A stretch of 64,000 nucleotides of DNA from an uncultured Opitutia bacterium (GTDB lineage Bacteria; Verrucomicrobiota; Verrucomicrobiia; Opitutales; Opitutaceae). Positions 16,042 through 23,330 of this stretch are shown here, piece by piece. The position numbers and the translations under genes are program-made. The DNA is taken from assembly GCA_903877135.1 (NCBI GenBank), contig CAIRCN010000004.1, forward strand, positions 62,001 through 126,000, read 5' to 3'. The notes beneath the pieces are model-generated. The model saw only the letters and a program-made list of their open reading frames with translations. It was not told where the DNA came from and searched no databases. Positions within the stretch are counted from its first letter, which is position 1. The number at the start of each line of letters is the position of its first letter.

Positions 16042-18948
16042 TTAAGGCAGTTCGTAAACTTCGACGAGGGCAACGCCGGTGGTGGCGTTTACGCCGTTGA
16101 CCGTAACGGTGTAGCTGCCGGCGGGCAGCGTGATAAGCAGGGCAGAGTCCTTGCTGCCTGCCGCGAGCGCGAAGGCGCCGGTCGTCTGGGCGGCGCTCGT
16201 GATCAGGGCCGCGTCGCCCGCGGTGCCCCAGTTGTCGTTTTGGTTGATGACCGTGCCATGGGAGTCGTTTAGATAGATGATCGGGTCGGCCAGCGTGCCG
16301 GTGACGCCGTAGTTCGCCAGGGTCGGGCCCACGCAGCGGATCAGCACGGTCTTGGCGGTGGCGCCGGTGATGACAAACCCGGGGATCATGACGCTGGCGC
16401 CAGTGCCGACGACGCCACGGGTGGAGATGTTCACCAGACGCGGCGAGGTGTTGTCGAGGGTGACGGTGGCGTCGTAGATTTCCACGATGCCCACGCCGGT
16501 GTTCGTGGCGCCGTTGCCGGAGAGGGTCGCCGTATAGGTGCCGGGGGCGAGGGTGGTGGAGATGACGGAGTCGAGCGAACCGGTGGGCAGGGCGAAGGCG
16601 CCGACCCGGGCCATGTCGGCAATGACGGTGGCGGGCGTGCCTGCGGTGGCCCAGTTGTCGTTTTGACTGACCACACTGCCGTTGCTCGTGAGCTGGAGCG
16701 TGAGCAGCGGGTCGGGCAGCGTGCCGGTGACCCCGTAGTTGGTCAGGGTCGGGCCGACACCGCGGATGATCACAGGCTTCGAGGCGGAGCCGGTGATGAC
16801 GAAGCCCGCGATCAGGACGTTGCCGCCGGTGCCGACCTGGCCGCGGGTCGAGAGGTTGACGAGGCGGCCGGGTGTGGTGGTCGCGAGCACAGTGAGCGTG
16901 GCGGCGGTGCTGGTCGTGAGGGCGGTGCCGTTGCTGATGGTGACGGTGTAGTTGCCGGCGTCGGTGGCCTGGGCGTTGGCGACGAGGAGGAAGGCGGCGG
17001 TGGCGCCGGGGAGGGCGACGCCGTCCTTGGCCCATTGGTAGGTCAGGCCATTGCCGGTAGCCGCGACGCTGAAGACCACGGTGGAGCCGGTGGCTATGGT
17101 TTGGGCCTGCGGTTGCGTGGTGATCGGCGGGCCGGCGTTGACGGTGATGGCAGCGACGGTGCCCCATTCCATCGGGTAGGTGCCGAAAAACAGTCCCCGC
17201 GCCTGCACGATGACGCTGCCGGTCGCGGCGGCGGTGTATGTCCCGCCGGTGCCGACCGGATTTATCGACGAACTTCCGGCGGTCGTGGTCTGCACGCCAG
17301 TTAGTGCGATGTTGTTGAGATACCAGCCAACGCCAGCGCTAGTCTGCGGGTAATACGATCCGGAGCCGGTGTTGGCGTAAGTGTAAGCGAAGCGGACGTG
17401 GAAGGTGCGCCCGGCATAAGCGGAGAGTGAAACCGTGCGGGTAGTGAAACTCGCCTCGCCCGCACCGTCGGTGCCGGTCTGCGCCATCACGTCGAACCAC
17501 GCCGTGCCATCGTCAAGCGCGAGTTGGACGTGGGCGGTCTGTTGGGCCGAGGCCCAGCCGAGCCGGCTTAGGAACGTCAGGCTCGCAGACGAGTTTGGCG
17601 CGTAAAAGGTTTCTGGGAGGGTGAGCGTTTGGATCGCAATGCTGGTGTCGGGCATCGCCAGATGGTAAGACGCCATGCCCGCGCCGACAGTGTCGGTGAC
17701 CACGGTGGGATAGTTTTCAGTGAGGGCGACGATACCGTTGAGGCCGCTCTCGGCGTTGTAGGATTTTGTGAAGGTGACAAACTGCAGGGAGCGAAATTCG
17801 TAGTAGCTCGCAAAGGCCGGGGCTGCCACTGTGTAGCTTGTCGCCTGACCCACAGAGAGCGTGGCGGGAATACTTACAGTGGTTTGCATATAGTCGCCAC
17901 CGGTCACGTCGGGATCGAAGACGGTGACATTGTAGGAAAAATTCTGCGTGGATGAGCCAATTTTCACGTTGTTCACGCTGACGGAGTAGATGGTGTCGGC
18001 AGTGGGCTTGGGATGCGGTGCGCCAGAAGAGGAGGGTAGACCGTCGTAAACCCACACGAAGGCGTTTTCGCCTGCGCCCGTGCTCACAACCTCGGGCGCT
18101 ACGGCGACACTCTGGCTGTTGCGCGTCATGGTCACCGAGGCGGCGGAAAAATCTGCGCCCGGATAGGAGAACGACCAGCGTGGCCACACGAGTTGATAAG
18201 GGACGTAGCCAGCGGGTGGGTAGGTGATCTGCGTGGTGCGGGTGGCGGGACGTGTGCCTCCGAACTGGTCGTCGACCACCCAAGTGACATTGGCAGGATA
18301 GAGAGTGGCAGTGCCAGGGACGTCGCCGGTGCCCATCTGCAGGGTCTGCGGATAATAGAGCCAGCGGCGGTGACCGACGGCGGCGTTGTTGGAGCCGCTG
18401 TCGGACATGTAGCCGGAAATGGCGTCGGGTCCCGCATAACCGATGGCGAGGTTGCTGTTGCCGGCGGCGGTGGCGCCGTCTGCGGTGTAGAATGTCCAGG
18501 TGTTTGGCGGAAAATGATTGAGAGCGTTGTTGGCGCTCATCATCAGCGCGGCTTGCTGGTCCTTCGTGCTGTAGGTCGAGTTCAACGTGATGGCGGCCGG
18601 CACGCCGACGAGCGCGCGGAAAAAATTAATACGGAGCCGCACAGCCTCCTTGAAGGCTGCGGAGGTGTCACCTGCCGCGACGATGGGATCGGTCGCGGTG
18701 TAGTTGCCGGTCCAGGCCATCGGGATGCCTTCGGAGGTATTGTAAATCGACCGGTAGAACTGCCGGACTTCTTCGCGAGCGGAAACGTTGACGCTGAGGG
18801 GTGGAGTGCTGACAGCGAGGGGATGGAGCGTGACCGCCAGTGCGTGCAAGCGGGCCACTTGCTCCGGCGTCGGCGCGACCGGCTGGGCGTGGAGGGAAAG
18901 CGTGGTGAGGGCGCAAAGCAGGGCCAGGACGCGTGGTGGGCGGCGCAT
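16042..18948 (-). CDS. Secreted CAP (SCP/PR1)-domain protein with Ig-like domain and two C-terminal tail modules
   Basis: 968 residues. An N-terminal signal peptide (RVLALLCALTTLSLHAQ) is followed by a CAP/SCP domain, with LRINFFRALVGVPAAITLN early, HFPPNTWTFYT in the middle and AAVGHRRWLYYPQ late. A central beta-rich region comes next, then an Ig-like domain (YQWAKDGVALPGA...DAGNYTVTISNG), and finally two copies of the tail module starting RLVNLSTRG and RLVNISTRG and ending VEIYD and VEVYELP. It is presumably secreted or held at the outer surface. There is no LPXTG or clear type IX signal. A GTG 21 bp upstream is an alternative start. The last about 1.1 kb is nearly identical to the neighbouring subtilase gene. 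Confidence 0.8.
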   Translation of the reverse strand: MRRPPRVLALLCALTTLSLHAQPVAPTPEQVARLHALAVTLHPLAVSTPPLSVNVSAREEVRQFYRSIYNTSEGIPMAWTGNYTATDPIVAAGDTSAAFKEAVRLRINFFRALVGVPAAITLNSTYSTKDQQAALMMSANNALNHFPPNTWTFYTADGATAAGNSNLAIGYAGPDAISGYMSDSGSNNAAVGHRRWLYYPQTLQMGTGDVPGTATLYPANVTWVVDDQFGGTRPATRTTQITYPPAGYVPYQLVWPRWSFSYPGADFSAASVTMTRNSQSVAVAPEVVSTGAGENAFVWVYDGLPSSSGAPHPKPTADTIYSVSVNNVKIGSSTQNFSYNVTVFDPDVTGGDYMQTTVSIPATLSVGQATSYTVAAPAFASYYEFRSLQFVTFTKSYNAESGLNGIVALTENYPTVVTDTVGAGMASYHLAMPDTSIAIQTLTLPETFYAPNSSASLTFLSRLGWASAQQTAHVQLALDDGTAWFDVMAQTGTDGAGEASFTTRTVSLSAYAGRTFHVRFAYTYANTGSGSYYPQTSAGVGWYLNNIALTGVQTTTAGSSSINPVGTGGTYTAAATGSVIVQARGLFFGTYPMEWGTVAAITVNAGPPITTQPQAQTIATGSTVVFSVAATGNGLTYQWAKDGVALPGATAAFLLVANAQATDAGNYTVTISNGTALTTSTAATLTVLATTTPGRLVNLSTRGQVGTGGNVLIAGFVITGSASKPVIIRGVGPTLTNYGVTGTLPDPLLTLQLTSNGSVVSQNDNWATAGTPATVIADMARVGAFALPTGSLDSVISTTLAPGTYTATLSGNGATNTGVGIVEIYDATVTLDNTSPRLVNISTRGVVGTGASVMIPGFVITGATAKTVLIRCVGPTLANYGVTGTLADPIIYLNDSHGTVINQNDNWGTAGDAALITSAAQTTGAFALAAGSKDSALLITLPAGSYTVTVNGVNATTGVALVEVYELP
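16045..17129 (-). repeat. Direct repeat, copy 1 (Ig-like domain plus two tail modules)
   Basis: About 1.1 kb that matches 19041-20129 closely, in the same orientation and about 3.0 kb away. The best-conserved part is roughly 16490-17060, where long runs are identical at the DNA level, including third-codon positions. Each copy encodes one Ig-like domain and two tail modules. Confidence 0.85.
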
Positions 18949-19037
18949 GGTAATCGCTGCACTGAACACCCTTTCATCCGGCCAGCAAGCGCGCCGGCAG
19001 TTTGCGATCTTGGTCGGCGGAGGTCGCGGACCTAGCC

Positions 19038-22000
19038 TCAGGGCAGCTCGTAAACTTCGACGAGGGCGACGCCGGTGGTGTTGTTGACGCCGCTGGCGGT
19101 GACGGTGTAGCGGCCGGGCTGGAGCGTGACGAGCAGAACGGAGTCTTTGCTGCCGGTCGTGAGTGCAAAGGCGCCCACTGCAGAGGAGGAGTTCACGATC
19201 TGGGTTGAATCGCCGGCCGAGCCCCAGTTGTCGTTTTGGTAGATGATATTTCCGTTGCCGTCGTTCAGGGTGATGGTCGGATCGGCCAGCGTGCCGGCGA
19301 CGCCATAGTTGGCCAACGTCGGGCCGACGCAGCGTATTAGCACGGTTTTGTCGGTGCTGCCGCTGATCACAAACCCGGGGATCATGACGTTGTTGCCGGT
19401 GCCGACGATGCCGCGGGTGGAGATGTTCACGAGGCGAGGCGAAGTGCTGTCGAGGGCGACGGTGTTGTCGTAGACTTCCACGAGACCGACGCCGGTGTTG
19501 GTGGCGCCGTTGCCAGAGAGGGTCGCCGTATAGACGCCGGGGGCGAGGGTGGTGGAGATGACGGAGTCGAGCGAACCGGTGGGCAACGCAAAGGCGCCGA
19601 CCCGGGCCATGTCGGCAATGACGGTGGCGGGCGTGCCCGCGGTGGCCCAGTTGTCGTTTTGCCCGACCACGCTGCCGTTGCTCGTGAGTTGGAGCGTGAG
19701 CAGCGGGTCGGGCAGGGTTCCGGTGACCCCGTAGTTGGCCAGGGTCGGGCCGACGCCGCGGATGATCACCGGCTTCGCCGCGGAGCCGGTGATGACGAAG
19801 CCCGCGATCAGGACGTTGCCGCCGGTGCCGACCTGGCCGCGAGTCGAGAGGTTGACGAGGCGGCCGGGCGTGGTGGTCACCAGCACGGTCAGCGCGGCGG
19901 CGCTGCTAGTGGTGAGAGCGGTGCCGTTGCTGACGGTGACGGTGTAGTTGCCGGCGTCGGCGGCTTGGGCATTGGAGAGCAGGAGGGAGGTGGCAGTGGC
20001 GCCGGCGAGGGCGACGCCGTCCTTGGCCCATTGGTAGGCGAGGCCGGTGCCGGTGGCCGCGACGCTGAACACGACGGTCGAGCCGGTGGCGATGGTCTGG
20101 GCCTGCGGCTGTGCGGTGATGGTCGGCGGGGTGGTGGAGACGGCGCGACCGAGCCGGCGGGGGTTGTGGCGATACATGGGCCAGGGCGTGGTGGCGGCGC
20201 CGACGCCGAGTTCGAAGGCGTAGAGTTTGTGGTCGTTGCTGCCGACGTAGAGTTTCGTGCCGGCGATGACGGGCGAGGAGCGGACCCAGTTGCCCATAGC
20301 GTAGGTGCGCTTGAGCGAGCCGTCGGGGTTGACGGCGTGGACCAGGTAGTCGTAGCCGCCGACGTAGATCACGCCGTTGGCGTCGATGGCGGGTGAACTG
20401 GCGCGTATTTCGTCGCCGAGAGGGTAGGTCCACTTCATGGTGCCGGTGGCGGTGTTGATGGCGTGGAGGTAGTGGTCGTAGGAGCCGATGTAGACGACGG
20501 AGCCGTCGACGTTGAGCGCGGGCGACGAGGAGATGCCGTTACCTGTGGCGTAGATCCAGCGTTGCGCGCCGCCGGGAGTGACGGAGAAGACGGTGTTGCT
20601 GAGCGTGCTAAAGTAGATGTTGCCGGCGGCGTCGATCGCGGGGGTGGAGTAGATCTGGTTGCCAGCGGGGAACATCCATTTCAGCGAGCCGGTGGACGTG
20701 ATGGCGTAGAGGTTGTTGTCGGTGGAGCCGATGTAGATCGTGCCATCGGGCGCGATCACAGGCGTGGAGTAGGAGGTGCTGCTGGTGTTGAAACGCCACT
20801 TCTGCGAACCGTCGGTGGAGTTGAGGGCGTAGAGGTTGTTGTCGGTGGACTGGATGTAGATCGTGCCATCGGGGGCGATGGCGGGGGAATTGGAGATGGA
20901 GGTGCTGAGGGCGGAGTTGGAGGGGGTGGGGACAGTGAAGGTCCATTTCAAGGTGCCGCTGGAGGTGAACGCGCGGACGATGCCGTCGTTCGAGCCGGTG
21001 TAGACGGTGCCGTCGTCGGCGATGGCGGGCGAGCAGGTGTCGATGAAGCCGCCGGTGGCGTAGCTCCATTTCTGGGTGCCGTTGGCGTTGAAGGCGTAGA
21101 ATGAGCTGTCGACGCTGCCGACGTAGATGCTGCCGTCGGGCGCGACGGCGGGTGCACCGGTGATGGCGTCGGTCGCGGTGGCCTGCCAGAGCGAATCGAC
21201 GAGCGAGAGGGTGAAGGTGCCCGGGACGCTGGTGTTGGTCGAATCGACGGTGATGGCGTAGGTGGTGCCGGCGTTGGCGTTGATGGTGCAGAGGGCGTTG
21301 CTCGAGCCTGTGCTGCCGTTGGCGCTGACGAGCGTGAGCGCGGTGAGGGAACTGCCGGTGTAAACGGCGAGCAGCGGGTTGATCTGGTCGCTGTAGGCCG
21401 CGATCTGGAACTGGCCGGTGCGCGGCGCCGTCCAGCTATACCAGAGCGAGAGACCGCCGGCGTTGCCGAGGATGCGGGGCTCGCCGGTTTCGCGGCTGCA
21501 ATGCGCGTTGGTTGCAGTTACGAGCGCGCTCTGGCCGGTGAGCGTGACGGGCGAGGCGAAGGCGTCATTGGCGGGCACGGTGCCGATGTTGAGAAGCGCG
21601 AGGCCGGTCGCGCCGGCCTTGCCGTCGACGGCGATTTCGTAATTCACGCCGGCCTGAGCGGTGAAGGTCACGCGACTGGTGGCGACACCAACGGTGTCGT
21701 CGTTGGAGGCGACAGAGGTGAGGTTATTGACGGCGGTGCCGGTGTAAACCGCGAGCAGAGTGTTGAAGGTGCTGCCGCTGGTGTCGATCGTCACCGAGCC
21801 GCTGGCCGGCGCGGTCCATTCCCACCAGAGCGAAGTGCCGCCGGCGATACCGGCGTGGAGGGGCTCGCCGACTTCGGGGGTGGCACCCATGTTGGAGGCG
21901 CGGGCGGCGATGTTGGCGCCGGAGATGCGGGCGCGGGTGGCGAAGTCGTCGTTGAAAGGGCGGTTGTCGGTCGAGGTGAGCGCCTTCGCGAGGTTGAGGC

Positions 22001-23330
22001 GGCCGCCAGTCTGGCACTTGCCGGCAAATTTGGCGCCGGGATCGACGCTGCGGAGGAGGCGGTTGATGAGCTGGTGGTAGTTGTCGGTGGGAAACTTCGC
22101 CTTGAGCAGAGCGAGCGCACCGGCGACGTGCGGGGCGGCCATCGAGGTGCCGCTTTTCAGCACATAGGTGATATCGGTGGTGTAGTCGAGCGAGAGGATG
22201 TTTTCACCGGGGGCGAAGAGCTCGACGGCGCCGGAGCCGTAGTTGGAAAAAGTAGAAATCTCGTCGCGGTTGGTGGAACTGCCGACGGCGATGATGTTGT
22301 CGAGAGGGAAACTCGCGGGATACTCTCGGATGACATCCATGTTAAGTGTGCTGTTGCCGGCGGCGGCGACGAAGATGATTCCGGCGTCGCGGGCGCGGGT
22401 GATGGCGGAGAGCTCAGACTGGGAAAAGGTGCTGCTGCCAGTGGTGTCGCCGAAGCTGCCGTTGATGATCTGGGCGCCGTTGGCGATGGCGTAGTCGAAG
22501 CACTCGACCTCGTTGGAGACGGAACCGTTGCCGGTGCTGTCGAGGAATTTGAGCGCCATGATTTGCACGCGCCAGGCGACGCCGCTTATGCCGCGGCCGT
22601 TGTTGCCGACGGCGCCGATGATGCCGGCGACGTGCGAGCCGTGGCCGAGGTCATCGTTGGGCAGGTAGTAGCTGGCACTGGAGGCATTGCTGATGATGGA
22701 GTTGATGCCGTGAGTGCCGGTGGAACTCGTCCAGAGATTGGCGACGATGTCCTCGTGAGTGGCGTGGATGCCGGAGTCGATGACGGCAACGATGACATTG
22801 GAGGCATCGTTCAGGCCACCTAGTTGCGTGTCCCAAGCAGTCTCGGCCTTGATGTCGGCGCCGGCGATGCCGGCGCCCGGGCCGTTGGAGCCGGTGTTGG
22901 CGAGCGGCCACTGGTCGGTGCTGAAGCGCGGGTCGTTGGGCACGACGGAGGCGGTGCGGACGTAGTCGGGCTCGACGAATTCGTAACGGCCGGTGGCCTT
23001 GAGGCGGGAGAGCGCGGTGGCGAGCGTGTCTGTGACGGCGAGATCGACGATGCGGAGGGCCCCGAAGCGGGCGAATTGGTGCCGCACGCGAACGCCTTCG
23101 CGGACCTCGGCAGCGTCGACCGTGGCAAGGGCGGCGGTCCGCGGTTTCGCGAGAATGACGCCGTCGCGGTAGCCTTGGGTGATCTCTTTCGCCGTGAGCG
23201 AGACCGCGCGGTTGACGAGGCTCACGGCGGCGGCGTGACCGAGCGAGGTCAGCAGCAGCCACACGGCGAGGAGGCGGAGGAGAGGCGTCTTCAAGCGGGA
23301 GAAAGTTAACCGGTCGGTGAGTGCAGACAA
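19038..23330 (-). CDS. Secreted subtilisin-like serine protease with PPC-like, PQQ-type beta-propeller, Ig-like and tail modules
   Basis: 1430 residues from a TTG. The signal peptide includes LLRLLAVWLLLTSLGHAAA. An inhibitor-like propeptide precedes an S8 catalytic domain with Asp185 (AVIDSGIHATHED), His230 (GHGSHVAG), Asn326 (AAGN) and Ser396 (GTSMAAPHVAG). All are intact, so it should be active. Two beta-sandwich repeats (each NDxFA...SLWxxWTAP...LAVYTG) follow, then a propeller of about seven blades (GSIYVGS...YAF...GTQKWSY type), one Ig-like domain, and two tail modules. It is probably an exported protease that binds polymers or the cell surface. A second TTG at 23291 is an alternative start. 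The start overlaps the end of the helicase gene by 25 bp. Confidence 0.88.
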   Translation of the reverse strand: MSALTDRLTFSRLKTPLLRLLAVWLLLTSLGHAAAVSLVNRAVSLTAKEITQGYRDGVILAKPRTAALATVDAAEVREGVRVRHQFARFGALRIVDLAVTDTLATALSRLKATGRYEFVEPDYVRTASVVPNDPRFSTDQWPLANTGSNGPGAGIAGADIKAETAWDTQLGGLNDASNVIVAVIDSGIHATHEDIVANLWTSSTGTHGINSIISNASSASYYLPNDDLGHGSHVAGIIGAVGNNGRGISGVAWRVQIMALKFLDSTGNGSVSNEVECFDYAIANGAQIINGSFGDTTGSSTFSQSELSAITRARDAGIIFVAAAGNSTLNMDVIREYPASFPLDNIIAVGSSTNRDEISTFSNYGSGAVELFAPGENILSLDYTTDITYVLKSGTSMAAPHVAGALALLKAKFPTDNYHQLINRLLRSVDPGAKFAGKCQTGGRLNLAKALTSTDNRPFNDDFATRARISGANIAARASNMGATPEVGEPLHAGIAGGTSLWWEWTAPASGSVTIDTSGSTFNTLLAVYTGTAVNNLTSVASNDDTVGVATSRVTFTAQAGVNYEIAVDGKAGATGLALLNIGTVPANDAFASPVTLTGQSALVTATNAHCSRETGEPRILGNAGGLSLWYSWTAPRTGQFQIAAYSDQINPLLAVYTGSSLTALTLVSANGSTGSSNALCTINANAGTTYAITVDSTNTSVPGTFTLSLVDSLWQATATDAITGAPAVAPDGSIYVGSVDSSFYAFNANGTQKWSYATGGFIDTCSPAIADDGTVYTGSNDGIVRAFTSSGTLKWTFTVPTPSNSALSTSISNSPAIAPDGTIYIQSTDNNLYALNSTDGSQKWRFNTSSTSYSTPVIAPDGTIYIGSTDNNLYAITSTGSLKWMFPAGNQIYSTPAIDAAGNIYFSTLSNTVFSVTPGGAQRWIYATGNGISSSPALNVDGSVVYIGSYDHYLHAINTATGTMKWTYPLGDEIRASSPAIDANGVIYVGGYDYLVHAVNPDGSLKRTYAMGNWVRSSPVIAGTKLYVGSNDHKLYAFELGVGAATTPWPMYRHNPRRLGRAVSTTPPTITAQPQAQTIATGSTVVFSVAATGTGLAYQWAKDGVALAGATATSLLLSNAQAADAGNYTVTVSNGTALTTSSAAALTVLVTTTPGRLVNLSTRGQVGTGGNVLIAGFVITGSAAKPVIIRGVGPTLANYGVTGTLPDPLLTLQLTSNGSVVGQNDNWATAGTPATVIADMARVGAFALPTGSLDSVISTTLAPGVYTATLSGNGATNTGVGLVEVYDNTVALDSTSPRLVNISTRGIVGTGNNVMIPGFVISGSTDKTVLIRCVGPTLANYGVAGTLADPTITLNDGNGNIIYQNDNWGSAGDSTQIVNSSSAVGAFALTTGSKDSVLLVTLQPGRYTVTASGVNNTTGVALVEVYELP
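19041..20129 (-). repeat. Direct repeat, copy 2 (Ig-like domain plus two tail modules)
   Basis: Partner of the block at 16045-17129, same orientation. The near-identity extends over silent positions, which points to recent duplication or ongoing gene conversion. Recombination between the copies would delete about 3 kb and leave a subtilase carrying the other gene's tail. Confidence 0.85.

Noticed and set aside
16045-20129. Possible insertion sequence or composite transposon because of the 1.1-kb direct repeats
   Set aside because: The repeats are protein-coding domain modules at gene ends, with no transposase or terminal inverted repeats.
21501-22823. 440-residue open frame on the plus strand opposite the subtilase gene
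   Set aside because: The translation is Gly/Val/Asp/Ala-rich, a typical shadow of a GC-rich repetitive gene; the subtilase frame carries the catalytic triad.
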